64,000 nucleotides of DNA from Rhodoferax ferrireducens (GTDB lineage Bacteria > Pseudomonadota > Gammaproteobacteria > Burkholderiales > Burkholderiaceae_C), in NCBI RefSeq assembly GCF_003347515.1, contig NZ_QEII01000290.1, positions 124,001-188,000 on the forward strand, given 5' to 3'. A program made the translations under genes and the position numbers. A model generated the notes under the pieces. The model had not been told where the DNA came from. It saw nothing but the letters and a program-made list of their open reading frames with translations, and made no database searches. Every line of letters begins with the position of its first letter. The stretch's first letter is position 1. Below, piece after piece: positions 34,078-43,592 of this stretch.

Positions 34078-35417
34078 CCCCCGCTGCTTCGCAAGTCGGC
34101 TGTGGCGAGGTGGACCGCGGCGATGCCGCTGCGCACAGCCCCTTCCAGCGTGGCCGGGTAGGGCCCATCCACGTAGTCGCCGCAGGCCAGCAGACCGGGT
34201 GCAATTTGCAGGGCAGGGCGCTGCAGGCCGGGCGTGCAGGCAAAAGTGGCGCGTTTTTCGACAATGGTTTGAACCGCCTGCAGTTGCAGGCCGAGTTGCT
34301 GCTGCGCTTGCATCAGCACCTGCGACTGCAGCGTCTCGCGCTCGCCCGTGCTGGCACTGATCACAAAGGCGAGCAGGCCTGGCGGACCGCCGAGCTGACC
34401 GCGGTCAAACACAAACTGCGCTGGCGCGGGGGGCGCATCGGTGGACGATGTGGTGGCGCCGGCGCTGCTGCTGCGCAGGGTCAGCATCGGGTGCGGCAGG
34501 GCCGCACCGGCGCCCCAGGCATAGACGGTGGTGATGGCTTCAAACTGCAGGCTTCGCGTCACGCCGGTCCATTGCCAGATTTTGTTTGCTATTGAATCAG
34601 GAGCTACCTGAGCACTGTTTTCCAGGGCTCTGGTTGATTCTGATGCTGATGTGGCGAAAATCACGGTGTCGAACACTTCACCGTCAAGCTGCCACTGCGC
34701 AGCCAGCGGCACGACCGCCTCCAACCGTGTGCCCAGTCGCATCTGCCCGCCCTGCTGTGTCAACCAGTGCGCCGCGGCAGCGGGGAAAAGTTCGGACAGA
34801 TCCACACGCGGCAGCAGCAGGCGGGAGCCGCCCTGCACGCCAAACAGGGCATCTTGCAAAACGCGCAAAAACACCTGCGCGCTGGCCCGCCCGGCCGGCG
34901 TGTTGAGGGCTGATACACACAGCGGCTCAATCAATTCGGCTATCACACGCGGGCGCAAGCCCTGGCAAAGTTGAGTGACCGAGGTGCTGGCCTCGCACTG
35001 AAAGCCTTGACGCTGCCAGCCCGTGGCGGCGCGCAGCAAGGACCACTTGTCCGCCACCGTCCAGCCGCGCGCCGACACAATGCCGGCCAATGCGTCCAGC
35101 GGCGTCGGCCAGCTGGAAAAGCGCAAGCCCAGGCCGTCCGGAAACAGCAGCGTCATGGGCAGTTGCAGCAGGGCAGTTTCCGCTTGTACGCCGACCCGGC
35201 GCATCATGCTGAGAGTCTCGGTATAGGCGCCAATCAGAATATGCTGGCCGTTGTCCAGCGTCACCGGGGTGCCGTTGGGTAATATGCTGTTTAAGACCCT
35301 AGCCCGCCCACCGACTGCGCGAGATGCTTCAAAAACAATAGCATGATGACCGGCCTGCGTGGCCTCGACCGCAGCGGCCATGCCCGCCCAGCCGGCGCCG
35401 ATGATGGCAATTTTCAT
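34071..35417 (-). CDS. hpnE: Hydroxysqualene dehydroxylase HpnE
   Basis: A 448-residue FAD-dependent amine-oxidase-like protein that reduces hydroxysqualene to squalene after HpnD and HpnC. The dinucleotide-binding GAGWAG (7-12) is followed by FEASRAVGGRAR (29-40), and the C-terminal CGDYVDGPYPATLEGAVRSG completes the FAD site. Two dispersed-repeat copies lie in frame: residues 25-42 (antisense, within the conserved GGRAR region) and 263-279 (sense). It sits 43 nt downstream of hpnD. Confidence 0.9.
   Translation of the reverse strand: MKIAIIGAGWAGMAAAVEATQAGHHAIVFEASRAVGGRARVLNSILPNGTPVTLDNGQHILIGAYTETLSMMRRVGVQAETALLQLPMTLLFPDGLGLRFSSWPTPLDALAGIVSARGWTVADKWSLLRAATGWQRQGFQCEASTSVTQLCQGLRPRVIAELIEPLCVSALNTPAGRASAQVFLRVLQDALFGVQGGSRLLLPRVDLSELFPAAAAHWLTQQGGQMRLGTRLEAVVPLAAQWQLDGEVFDTVIFATSASESTRALENSAQVAPDSIANKIWQWTGVTRSLQFEAITTVYAWGAGAALPHPMLTLRSSSAGATTSSTDAPPAPAQFVFDRGQLGGPPGLLAFVISASTGERETLQSQVLMQAQQQLGLQLQAVQTIVEKRATFACTPGLQRPALQIAPGLLACGDYVDGPYPATLEGAVRSGIAAVHLATADLRSSGGQ
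34583..34630 (-). repeat. Dispersed repeat copy E, inside hpnE
   Basis: On the minus strand: GGGCTCTGG, GTGCTCAGGTAGCT, then ATTCAATAGCAAAC. It is more diverged than the intergenic copies but keeps block order and the ATAGCAAAC end of copy A. It is read in frame as hpnE residues 263-279. Confidence 0.6.
35293..35344 (+). repeat. Dispersed repeat copy H, inside hpnE (antisense)
   Basis: On the plus strand: GACCCTAGCCCGCCCACCGA, CTGCGCGAG, then AAAACAATAGCAT. It overlaps the codons for the conserved FAD-contact region of HpnE (residues 25-42), where codon choice turns AT-rich. It is diverged, so chance resemblance is possible. Confidence 0.45.
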
Positions 35418-35460
35418 TTATGGGTGCGGGGCAGCGCCACAGTGGCCAGCGTGAGGGCCA

Positions 35461-36300
35461 TCAAATTCTTCCCAACGCCTGCACCTTCCACGCCAGCCAC
35501 AGCTTGCGCAAGGGCGTGAGGCTGACGCGCTGGTGCAGCACCTGGAAGTTGTCGCGTTCAATCTCGCTCAGCAAGGCGCGGTAGATGCTGGCCATCATCA
35601 GCCCCGGTTTTTGCGCGCGGCGGTCGGCGGGCGGCAGCAGGGCCAAGGCCTCGTCGTACAGGCCCTGGGCGCGCTGCGCCTGGAACTTCATGAGGGCCGT
35701 GAAACGGTCCGAGTAAGTGCGCTTGAGGATTTCATTCGCCTTGACGTCAAACTGCTGCAACTCGTTCATGGGCAGGTAGATGCGCCCGCGCAGCGCGTCT
35801 TCGCCGACGTCGCGAATGATGTTGGTGAGCTGCAGCGCCTGGCCCAGCTTGTGCGCGTAAATCGTGGTGGCGGGCTGCGTCTGACCGAAGATATTGGCCG
35901 CCACTTCGCCCACCACGCCGGCCACCAGATGGCAGTAACGCTGCAGACCGGCATAGTCCAGGTAGCGAGATTGCGCCAGGTCCATCTGGCAGCCTTCGAT
36001 CACAGCCTGCAGGTGGCGTTGCTCGATCTGGTAATCGGCGGCCAGTGGCATCAGCGCTTTCATGACCGGGTGGCTGGCTTGGCCGGCAAACGACTGGGCC
36101 ACTTCGCCCTGCCACCAGGCCAGCTTGGTGGCTGCCACGCCGGGGTCGACCATGTCGTCCACCACATCGTCGACCTCGCGGCAAAAGGCGTAGAACGCGG
36201 TGATGGCGGCGCGCCGGGGCTTGGGTAAAAATAAAAAAGCGTAATAAAAGCTGCTGCCGGAGGCGACAGCTTTTTGCTGAACATAGTCTTGTGGAGTCAT
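35461..36300 (-). CDS. hpnD: Presqualene diphosphate synthase HpnD
   Basis: A 279-residue trans-prenyltransferase that joins two farnesyl diphosphates into presqualene diphosphate. The first aspartate-rich motif is REVDDVVDD (44-49) and the second lies in NIIRDVGEDALRGRIYLP. It is upstream of hpnE on the same strand, while its usual partner hpnC lies 7.6 kb away beyond a transport module. No clear ribosome site precedes the ATG. The product feeds squalene for hopanoids; no cyclase gene is in the window. Confidence 0.92.
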   Translation of the reverse strand: MTPQDYVQQKAVASGSSFYYAFLFLPKPRRAAITAFYAFCREVDDVVDDMVDPGVAATKLAWWQGEVAQSFAGQASHPVMKALMPLAADYQIEQRHLQAVIEGCQMDLAQSRYLDYAGLQRYCHLVAGVVGEVAANIFGQTQPATTIYAHKLGQALQLTNIIRDVGEDALRGRIYLPMNELQQFDVKANEILKRTYSDRFTALMKFQAQRAQGLYDEALALLPPADRRAQKPGLMMASIYRALLSEIERDNFQVLHQRVSLTPLRKLWLAWKVQALGRI

Positions 36301-36345
36301 GGAGGGTTCTGGCTAAGGCGCCTAGTTTAATCAGCGCGCGTGACA

Positions 36346-37203
36346 TCAGACCGCCAGTCGGCCTGGCATGCGGGTCATGAAGTCGGCCAAGTAGTTGGCC
36401 TCCGCGGAAGCACCGGCGCGGGCGTACAGGCCAATCCCGATCTGAATCGCGGTTGGGAATTCGCGCGCGGCGGCCAGCACGCGGCAGCCGGGTGGAATGG
36501 TGGCTGAAATCATGGGCCCGATACCAATGCCAACCTGCACGGCGGTGGCCATCGCCACCAGCGTCGAGGCCTCGCACACCATGTTCCAGTTCAGTTCGCT
36601 GTCGGCCAGCGAGGCCATGACACGGGTGCGCCAGGGACAGCCGTCGGTGAACATCACCACCGGCAGCGCATCGTCCGGCACCAAGGTCAGGTCGGAGCGC
36701 ACCACCCACAGCAACTGCTCGGGCCATTCGACCAAGGGCCAGTGCGCGACTTCCTGGGTGTCGCAGATCAGCAAGTCGAGTTTGTCCTGTTCAAACAGCG
36801 CGGCCAGTTGCCGGTTGCCGGCAATGATCAGGTCCAGATGCACCTTGGGGTTCTGGTCGCGGAAGGACTTCAAAATGTCAATCAAGCGCGTCGCGGCAAA
36901 GTCTTCCACCACCCCGAGCTTGACCCTTCCTTCCATGCGTTGGCCGCTGATGCGCTGCCTGGCCTCATCACTGAGTGTCAGAATTTCACGCGCATAGGGC
37001 TCCAGGACCCGGCCCTCGGCATTGGCCGTCAAGCCCTTGGAGGAGCGCTCGAACAAAGGGGCGCCAGCGATATCTTCCAGGCGCCGGATCTGCATGCTGA
37101 CGGCGGCCTGGGTGCGATGCAGCGCCGCAGCGGCGCCGTTGACGGTGCCCACGTCAATCACCGACAAAAATGCACGCAACAGGTGCGGGTCCAAGTCTTG
37201 CAT
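36346..37203 (-). CDS. LysR-family regulator of the adjacent transport operon
   Basis: A 285-residue LysR regulator. The N-terminal helix-turn-helix reads LLRAFLSVIDVGTVNGAAAA then LHRTQAAVSMQIRRLE, followed by a ligand-binding domain with DLLICDTQEV and FTDGCPWR. It is divergent from the ABC operon and is its probable regulator. The 150-bp intergenic region holds an ATGGCT/AGCCAT inverted repeat. Confidence 0.88.
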   Translation of the reverse strand: MQDLDPHLLRAFLSVIDVGTVNGAAAALHRTQAAVSMQIRRLEDIAGAPLFERSSKGLTANAEGRVLEPYAREILTLSDEARQRISGQRMEGRVKLGVVEDFAATRLIDILKSFRDQNPKVHLDLIIAGNRQLAALFEQDKLDLLICDTQEVAHWPLVEWPEQLLWVVRSDLTLVPDDALPVVMFTDGCPWRTRVMASLADSELNWNMVCEASTLVAMATAVQVGIGIGPMISATIPPGCRVLAAAREFPTAIQIGIGLYARAGASAEANYLADFMTRMPGRLAV

Positions 37204-37234
37204 TCAGTTTTATTGATAGGGGTACGACAATTTT

Positions 37235-37262
37235 ATGGCTATCGCCACTTTAGCAGAGCCAT
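37235..37262. promoter_or_regulatory. Inverted repeat in the LysR/ABC divergent region
   Basis: ATGGCT (37235-37240) and AGCCAT (37257-37262) are perfect 6-bp arms 16 bp apart, placed between the LysR and binding-protein genes as expected for a LysR site. Confidence 0.4.
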
Positions 37263-37353
37263 TACGATTGCTTTGAGATTTTTTGACGGCTTTGGAGGCG
37301 AGATTTCTCAGGGCAGCAAAATATTCTTATATCCATTCACAGGAGAAAGCAAC

Positions 37354-38445
37354 ATGACACACGACATCAAACGGCGCACCCTGGTCAAGGCCGGTGCAGC
37401 GTTGGCTTCAACGGCTTTGGGCTTTCCGGCCCTCAACGCGCTGGCGCAAAATCGCCGGTTCGCTGGCAAGACCGTGCGCATCCTGACCTGGTCGGACGAC
37501 ACGGGCCTGGCCGTGCTGCGCAACATCTGTCAAACGTTCGAGGAACAAACCGGCGCCAAAGTGATTGCCGACCGCACCGGCAGCACCTCCGAGATGGTCG
37601 CCAAGCTCAAGGCCGGCGGTAGCCGCCCGCAATACGACGTGATCACGCTGGCCGGTGTGGGCGCCGTGACCCTGGCCAAGGCCGGACTGCTGGAAAAACC
37701 CGACCTGAACCAGTTGCCCAACCTGCAAAGCGTCGACCCGCGTTTTCGCACCGGCGCCGATGGCCATGGCATTGGCTACCTGTTGTGGACCGGCGGCATG
37801 CTCTACAACACCCGCACCTTCAAAGCGGCGCCGACCAGCTACGAGGAAATGTGGAACCCCAAATATGCCAAGCGGGTGTTTTTGCCGCCAGCGACCTGGA
37901 CCGATTCCCTAGACACCATCGTGGCCGCGGCCATGCTGACCGGCGGCAGCGCGACCAATGCGGAAGGCGGCTTCAAGAAGCTGGCCGAACTCAAAGACCG
38001 GGTGCTGACCTTTGGCGAGAACCCGACGCAGATTGCCGAGCTCTTCCGTTCCAACTCGCTGGACATTGGTGCCGTGTACGCGCCGGCGTTTTTTGCGAAA
38101 GAGCTCAAGGACCCGAATTCCGGCCTGGGTGCCACCTACAACCTGAAGGAAGGCTTTTTTGCCGACCTGATGTACACCATCATGCCCAAGGCCCATCCCG
38201 GTGAGTCTTCCGTGATTCACGCCTTCCTCAACCACACGCTGGACCCGGTGGTGCAGGGAAAAATGGCGGAAGACGTGCTCAACGGTCCGGTCAACCTGAA
38301 AGCCGTGCTGTCAGCCGAGGCCAAAAAGAGCCCCTTCATCATCAAGCCCGAGCAACTCGGCTCGACGGCGGTGATCCATGACAAGGCGGTGATCGCCGGT
38401 GTGCGCGACAGCTGGATCAAGCGCTACACGCAGACCTTCTCCTGA
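37354..38445 (+). CDS. Polyamine/Fe-type ABC transporter binding protein
   Basis: A 363-residue family-1 extracellular binding protein of the PotD/PotF-like class. The N-terminus has a twin-arginine-like signal (KRRTLVKAGAALA, cleavage near ALAQN), so Tat export is possible. GKTVRILTWSDDTGLAVLRN starts the mature N-lobe. The ATG at 37354 is preceded by AGGAGA. It is the first gene of the operon with two permeases, an ATPase, ornithine cyclodeaminase, ureohydrolase and RidA, which suggests a guanidino or polyamine substrate. Confidence 0.88.
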   Translation: MTHDIKRRTLVKAGAALASTALGFPALNALAQNRRFAGKTVRILTWSDDTGLAVLRNICQTFEEQTGAKVIADRTGSTSEMVAKLKAGGSRPQYDVITLAGVGAVTLAKAGLLEKPDLNQLPNLQSVDPRFRTGADGHGIGYLLWTGGMLYNTRTFKAAPTSYEEMWNPKYAKRVFLPPATWTDSLDTIVAAAMLTGGSATNAEGGFKKLAELKDRVLTFGENPTQIAELFRSNSLDIGAVYAPAFFAKELKDPNSGLGATYNLKEGFFADLMYTIMPKAHPGESSVIHAFLNHTLDPVVQGKMAEDVLNGPVNLKAVLSAEAKKSPFIIKPEQLGSTAVIHDKAVIAGVRDSWIKRYTQTFS

Positions 38446-38535
38446 TCGTCTGCTGATCGTCCGCTGACCCTTCCTGTTCTTGCCACACACGACCGGATCG
38501 CCTGATGGCGGTCCGGCCGTCAGGAGAATCTCACC

Positions 38536-39393
38536 ATGTCCTCATCCTCTTCCGGGCGCCTGCGGCTGGCGCTGCTGGCCCTGCCGGCCATCGTGCTGCT
38601 GCTGCCATTTTTGATGGCGGTGCTGTTTGTGCTGCGCTTTTCCTTTTCGGCGGAAACGCAGGAGATTGCGGGTTTCAGCCTGGAGCGCTATGCGGGCCTG
38701 CTCGACCCGTTCTTTCTGCGCTCCGTGCTCCTCACGCTGAAACTGGCGGCACTCAGCACCGTCATTTGCCTGGTGCTGGCGGTGCCGGTCGCCATGCTGA
38801 TGGCGTCGATTCAGCAACCGATCTGGCGGCGGGTTGTCACGAGTCTGATTCTGCTGCCCATGATTTTGAATCTGCTGATTCAGTCCTATGGCTGGATCAT
38901 GGTGCTGGGCCCCAACGGCATCATCAACGGGGTGCTGCTTAAGCTGGGCCTTGTTGACCGGCCCATTCAATTGCTGTTCAACGAAATCGGTGTGCTGGTC
39001 GGCCTGGTGCAAACCGCTTTGCCGCTGGCCGTGTTTCCGATCCTGGGCTCGATGCGCGCCATCTCGGTGCAGTACCTGGAAGCCAGCGCCAGCCTGGGGG
39101 CTCAGCCCTGGCGCTCGTTCCGTGACATCACGCTACCACTGCTCAAGCCGGGGCTGATAGGCGCGGCCTCGATTGTGTTTGCCTTCAACGCCAGTGCCTT
39201 CGCCGTGCCCCTGCTGCTGGGTGGACGCCGCGTCCAGACCATGGGGGTGGCCATACGCGACATGATTTCACCGATGTTTGACTGGGCTGGCGCAGCGGCG
39301 GCCGGCGTGTCGCTCATCGCCATCACGCTGATCAGCCTGTCGGCCGCCACCTGGCTGTCCACACGCGCCACGCAATGGCAGGGAGCACGTTGA
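38536..39393 (+). CDS. ABC transporter permease (PotB-like)
   Basis: A 285-residue inner-membrane permease with six hydrophobic segments and the cytoplasmic EAA loop (YLEASASLGAQPWRSFRDITLPLLKPG). AGGAGAATCTCACC precedes the ATG. It overlaps the next permease gene by one base (TGATG). Both permeases have the length and EAA signature of spermidine/putrescine-type uptake systems. Confidence 0.9.
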   Translation: MSSSSSGRLRLALLALPAIVLLLPFLMAVLFVLRFSFSAETQEIAGFSLERYAGLLDPFFLRSVLLTLKLAALSTVICLVLAVPVAMLMASIQQPIWRRVVTSLILLPMILNLLIQSYGWIMVLGPNGIINGVLLKLGLVDRPIQLLFNEIGVLVGLVQTALPLAVFPILGSMRAISVQYLEASASLGAQPWRSFRDITLPLLKPGLIGAASIVFAFNASAFAVPLLLGGRRVQTMGVAIRDMISPMFDWAGAAAAGVSLIAITLISLSAATWLSTRATQWQGAR

Positions 39394-40301
39394 TGGCCAC
39401 CACAACTTCAATCACGCCGCCAACCATGTCTTCCACCACGTCCTCCACCCCGTCTTCAGCCCGCGCTCACACCGGGCGCGGCTCGTTCGGGCTGGTCATG
39501 GGCACGCTGGCGGGGCTGGGCCTGCTCATCGCCGCGCTGCCCGTGGTGATCATCCTGATCATGTCGTTCTCGGGCGGCACCAACCTGGACTTTCCACCCA
39601 GCTCGCTCTCGCTGCGCTGGTACGGTGCCGCCATCGATGTGCTGTTTGGCGAAAAAAGCGAGGGCACGATGTCGGCCTTCAGTGCCATGAGCAGCAGCTT
39701 TATCGTGGGCCTCGTCACCATGCTGGCCAGTGTCTGCGTGTGTGTGCCACTGTCCTATGCCCTGGTGCGCAGCCTCGGGCGCTGGCGCCAGCTGGCCGAG
39801 CTGCTGTTCACCCTGCCCATCGTGTTTCCGCTGGTGGTGCTGGGCGTGGCCTATCTGCTCATGACCGAAGCGCTCAGCCGCGAGACCGGTGTCGATCTGG
39901 GTCTGTTTCGCCTGGCCATTCCGCACATCACGCTGGCGCTGCCTTTTGTCCTGCGCAATTGCCTGAGCGCCATGAACGGTGTCGGGGTGGACCTGGAAGA
40001 GGCCGCCATGTCGCTGGGCGCCTCGCCCCTGCAGGCGATCCGGCACGTGGTCGTGCCGCTGATGAAGCCGGGGATCATGGCCGGCCTGATCTTCGCCTTC
40101 ATCATTTCATTCAACGAGTTCACGGTGACTTTCTTCATGTACACGATCGACGTGCGCACCTTGCCGATCTGGATGTACAGCCGCACCGTGTCCTCGCTGG
40201 ACCCCACCACCCTGGCCATTTCGACCCTGATCATCGCGCTCGACGTGGCCTTGATCGCCTGGGTCGACAAGCTCGTGGCAGGCAAAGGCAGTCTGTTTTG
40301 A
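39393..40301 (+). CDS. ABC transporter permease (PotC-like)
   Basis: A 302-residue permease with a Ser/Thr-rich N-terminal tail (residues 1-25), six membrane segments and an EAA loop (DLEEAAMSLGASPLQAIRHVVVPLMKPG). The ATG at 39393 shares a base with the upstream stop, and GGGAG lies upstream. It forms the second transmembrane subunit of the importer. Confidence 0.9.
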   Translation: MATTTSITPPTMSSTTSSTPSSARAHTGRGSFGLVMGTLAGLGLLIAALPVVIILIMSFSGGTNLDFPPSSLSLRWYGAAIDVLFGEKSEGTMSAFSAMSSSFIVGLVTMLASVCVCVPLSYALVRSLGRWRQLAELLFTLPIVFPLVVLGVAYLLMTEALSRETGVDLGLFRLAIPHITLALPFVLRNCLSAMNGVGVDLEEAAMSLGASPLQAIRHVVVPLMKPGIMAGLIFAFIISFNEFTVTFFMYTIDVRTLPIWMYSRTVSSLDPTTLAISTLIIALDVALIAWVDKLVAGKGSLF

Positions 40302-40342
40302 GCACCGCCTCCCAAAACCTGATCAACGAAAGAACTCTGCAT

Positions 40343-41401
40343 ATGGACAAACATCTGGAACTTCGGGGCATCGGCAAGCGCTTCGGCGCGGCGGAGGTGC
40401 TCAGCGACGTGAACCTGAGCATCGCGCGCGGCGAATTTGTGTGTCTGCTCGGACCCTCGGGCTGTGGCAAGACCACGCTGCTGCGCATTGTTTCCGGCTT
40501 CGAGCATGCCAGCAGCGGCCAGCTCTTGCTGGACGGTCAGGACATCAACCACGTGGCGCCGCACCGGCGCGGCTTTGGCATGGTGTTCCAGTCGCTGGCG
40601 CTGTTTCCGCACATGACGGTGGCCGAGAACATTGCCTACGGCATGAAGCTCAAAGGGGTGGCCCCGGCGCAGCGCGCCAGCCGCGTCGAGGAGTTGCTGC
40701 ACATGGTGCAACTGCCGGCGATTGCCGACCGTCCGGTGTCGGCGCTGTCGGGCGGGCAGCGCCAGCGCGTGGCGATTGCGCGCGCGCTGGCCGTGCCGCC
40801 CAATCTGTTCTTGCTGGACGAGCCGCTGTCGGCCCTGGACGCCCAGCTGCGCGACAGCATGCAAATCGAGCTGCGCCAGCTGCAGCAGCAGTTTGGTGTG
40901 ACCACCATCGTGGTCACACACGACCAGCACGAAGCCATGATGTTGTCGGATCGCCTGGTGGTGCTGAACGGCGGGCGCATCCAGCAGTGCGATACGCCCT
41001 CGCAGGTCTACCGCCAACCGGCCAATGCGTTTGTCGCCGAGTTCCTCGGGGCCGCCAACCTGCTGCCCGGCGTGGTGCGCGGCCCGGGCGTGATCGAGGT
41101 GCTGGGAAGCCCGCTGGCGCTGCCCACGACTTTGTCCGCCGGCAGTCGGGTGACCGTGGCGGTGCGCTCCGAAGATATCCAGTTTGAAGCCGCCCAGGCC
41201 CATGCAGTGCAGCGAGCCAACAGCATCGCCGGCGAGATTGATTTCCTGCGCGATCTGGGCGCCAAGTCCGAACTGATTCTGCGTTGCGGCGCGCAGCGCC
41301 TGCGGGCCCACGGCAGCAGCGCCCAGTTTCAAAGCGCCCGCTGCGGGCAGCGCGTGGATGTGCTTTTCGATGCCGGGCGCTGCTCGGTGTTTGCGGCTTG
41401 A
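40343..41401 (+). CDS. ABC transporter ATP-binding protein (PotA-like)
   Basis: A 352-residue ATPase. It has Walker A GPSGCGKTT, Q-loop VFQSLALFPHMTV, signature LSGGQRQRVAIARAL, Walker B LFLLDEP and the H-loop VVTHD. A C-terminal TOBE-like regulatory domain (about 240-350) marks the PotA/FbpC group. The ATG at 40343 has only a weak site upstream. It drives the importer made with the two permeases. Confidence 0.92.
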   Translation: MDKHLELRGIGKRFGAAEVLSDVNLSIARGEFVCLLGPSGCGKTTLLRIVSGFEHASSGQLLLDGQDINHVAPHRRGFGMVFQSLALFPHMTVAENIAYGMKLKGVAPAQRASRVEELLHMVQLPAIADRPVSALSGGQRQRVAIARALAVPPNLFLLDEPLSALDAQLRDSMQIELRQLQQQFGVTTIVVTHDQHEAMMLSDRLVVLNGGRIQQCDTPSQVYRQPANAFVAEFLGAANLLPGVVRGPGVIEVLGSPLALPTTLSAGSRVTVAVRSEDIQFEAAQAHAVQRANSIAGEIDFLRDLGAKSELILRCGAQRLRAHGSSAQFQSARCGQRVDVLFDAGRCSVFAA

Positions 41402-41415
41402 ACGAAAAATAATCT

Positions 41416-42411
41416 ATGAACACCTCTGAACTTTCAAGCGCGCCTGTTTTTGTCGACGCCGCGACCGTGGCCCGGTGTTTGCCCTGGCCAGAGCTGCTGC
41501 AGGCTTTGCAAAATGCCTTTGCAGCGACCGACCTGAGCACTCCCACGCGGGGCCACTACCACATGGAGGGCATGGGCAGCGGCAGCAGCACGCCGGTCTT
41601 GCTGTCCATGCCGGCCTGGAGCACCGGCCTGGGCGTGGGCGTCAAACTGGTGGCGGTCTACCCCGACAACCACCAGCTGAGCCTGCCCTCGATCCACGGC
41701 CTGTATGTGTTGATGGACGGCGCCAGCGGCCGTCCGCAGGCGGTGCTGGAGGCCGGTGAGTTGACGGCGCGCCGCACGGCGGCGGCCTCGGCCCTGGCCA
41801 GCCGCTTTCTCTCGCGAGCCGACAGCCGCACCTTGTTGATGGTCGGAACCGGCCGTCTGTCGCAGTACCTGCCCCTGGCCCATGCCCAGGTGCGCCCGAT
41901 CGAACGGGTGCTGGTGTGGGGCCGCTCGCCGGCCAAGGCACAAGCCAGTGCCGACGCCTTGCAAGCCCTGGGTCTGAACGCTGAACCCGTCACCGCGCTG
42001 GAAGACGCCTGCGCCCAGGCCGACATCATCAGTTGCGCCACCTTGTCCAAAACCTCCGTGCTGCACGGTGCCTGGCTGCGCCCGGGCACGCACGTCGACC
42101 TGGTCGGCGCCTTCACGCCGCAAATGCGCGAGGCCGATGACGCCGTGTTCGAACGCGCCGCCTCGGTCTGGTGCGACACCCTGGCCGGCGGTCTGGCAGA
42201 GGCGGGCGACCTGGTCCAGGCGCTGGCCTCGGGGGCCCTGGCGCGTGCCCGCATCCGGGGCGAGCTGGCCGATCTGTGCCGGGCCGCCACCCCGATGGCG
42301 CGCGCTGACGCCGACATCACCGTTTTCAAATCCGTCGGGGCGGCGCTGGAAGACCTCGCCGCCGCACGCCTGTGCCTGGACCGGCTGTCGCGCAGCCGCC
42401 CAGCGGTTTAA
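41416..42411 (+). CDS. Ornithine cyclodeaminase / mu-crystallin family protein
   Basis: A 331-residue NAD(P)-binding protein. The family Rossmann loop is seen as LMVGTGRLSQYLPLAHAQ, with the preceding GELTARRTAAASALASRFL helix. Members convert ornithine to proline plus ammonia or reduce cyclic imino acids. It starts 14 nt after the ATPase gene. Next to a ureohydrolase it could process the amine or imine formed from a guanidino compound. Confidence 0.85.
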   Translation: MNTSELSSAPVFVDAATVARCLPWPELLQALQNAFAATDLSTPTRGHYHMEGMGSGSSTPVLLSMPAWSTGLGVGVKLVAVYPDNHQLSLPSIHGLYVLMDGASGRPQAVLEAGELTARRTAAASALASRFLSRADSRTLLMVGTGRLSQYLPLAHAQVRPIERVLVWGRSPAKAQASADALQALGLNAEPVTALEDACAQADIISCATLSKTSVLHGAWLRPGTHVDLVGAFTPQMREADDAVFERAASVWCDTLAGGLAEAGDLVQALASGALARARIRGELADLCRAATPMARADADITVFKSVGAALEDLAAARLCLDRLSRSRPAV

Positions 42412-42423
42412 CTTTTTCCCAAC

Positions 42424-43497
42424 ATGAACCCTTCCATGACTACCAACGCAGAACACCTGGCCCGCTTGCGCGCCCGCTATGCCGACGCCTCGGGCGCCGA
42501 CATGTTTAACCCGGCTTTCAAGGCCGTGGCGGAGCAGATCTTCAGCAGCTCGGACGGCCGCAAGTGGCCGTTTTCCGATGTCAGCACGTTTCTGGACGCC
42601 CCTCACCGGCCGGACGGCCTGGCCCAGCCCAGGCCCAATCTGGCGGGTCTGGATGTGGCGCTGATCGGCGTCCCCATGGACCTGGGCGTGACCAACCGCG
42701 CCGGCGCCCGTCTGGGACCCCGCGCCGTGCGCAATGTGGAGCGGATCGGACCGTACGAACACGCGCTGGGCATGGCGCCCATCACCCGGCTGAAAATGGC
42801 CGATGTGGGCGATGTGCCCATGCGCAGCCGCTTCAACCTGGACGAATGCCATGCCGATATCGAGGCCTGTTTCAACCAGGTCGTGCAGGCCGGCGTGATT
42901 CCGCTGGCCGTGGGCGGCGACCATTCGATCACCGGTTCCATTCTGAAAGCGGTGGGGCGGGATCGGCCGGTGGGCATGGTGCACATCGATGCGCATTGCG
43001 ATACCGCAGGCAGCTACGAAGGCTCCAAATTCCACCATGGCGGGCCGTTCCGCGAAGCGGTGCTGGCGGGCGTGCTGGACCCGCGTCGCTGCATCCAGAT
43101 CGGCATCCGCGGCGGGGCCGAATATTTGTGGGAGTTTTCCTTTGATTCCGGCATGACCGTGATCCACGCCGAGGAGTTTTCCAAAATGGGGGTGGAGGCC
43201 GTGATCCGGCGCGCCTGGGAGGTGGTGGGCGATGGCCCGACCTATGTGACGTTTGACGTGGACAGCCTGGACCCGGCCTACGCGCCGGGTACCGGCACGC
43301 CCGAAGTGGGTGGACTGACGCCGCGTGAAGTGCTCACCTTGTTGCGTGGCCTGGCCGGCCTGAACATCGTCGGCGGCGACGTGATGGAGGTCGCGCCGCA
43401 GCACGATCCGACCAGCAACACCGCCCAGGTGGGCGCCCAGATGCTGTTCGAAATCCTGTGCCTGGTCGCTTTGTCACCGGCGATGGCCAGGCGCTGA
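42424..43497 (+). CDS. Agmatinase/arginase-family ureohydrolase
   Basis: A 357-residue manganese-type ureohydrolase. All six metal ligands are present: His167 (GGDHS), Asp189, His191 and Asp193 (HIDAHCD), and Asp278 and Asp280 (DVDSLDP). It releases urea from a guanidino substrate such as agmatine, guanidinobutyrate or guanidine itself. The long N-terminal extension (about 75 residues before GVPMDLGVTNRAGAR) differs from short SpeB proteins. The ATG at 42436 is an alternative start. Confidence 0.9.
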   Translation: MNPSMTTNAEHLARLRARYADASGADMFNPAFKAVAEQIFSSSDGRKWPFSDVSTFLDAPHRPDGLAQPRPNLAGLDVALIGVPMDLGVTNRAGARLGPRAVRNVERIGPYEHALGMAPITRLKMADVGDVPMRSRFNLDECHADIEACFNQVVQAGVIPLAVGGDHSITGSILKAVGRDRPVGMVHIDAHCDTAGSYEGSKFHHGGPFREAVLAGVLDPRRCIQIGIRGGAEYLWEFSFDSGMTVIHAEEFSKMGVEAVIRRAWEVVGDGPTYVTFDVDSLDPAYAPGTGTPEVGGLTPREVLTLLRGLAGLNIVGGDVMEVAPQHDPTSNTAQVGAQMLFEILCLVALSPAMARR

Positions 43498-43592
43498 CCG
43501 AGAGATGAGCACGCAATGGCCAGACCGTAGTCAAGCGATCCCCAGAGCTACACTTTTGCATCTTTCTTTAACTTTTAACTTCCAGGAAAATT

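Noticed and set aside
41434..43404. 656-codon minus-strand frame
   Set aside because: It is antisense to the ornithine cyclodeaminase and ureohydrolase genes, whose catalytic motifs are intact.
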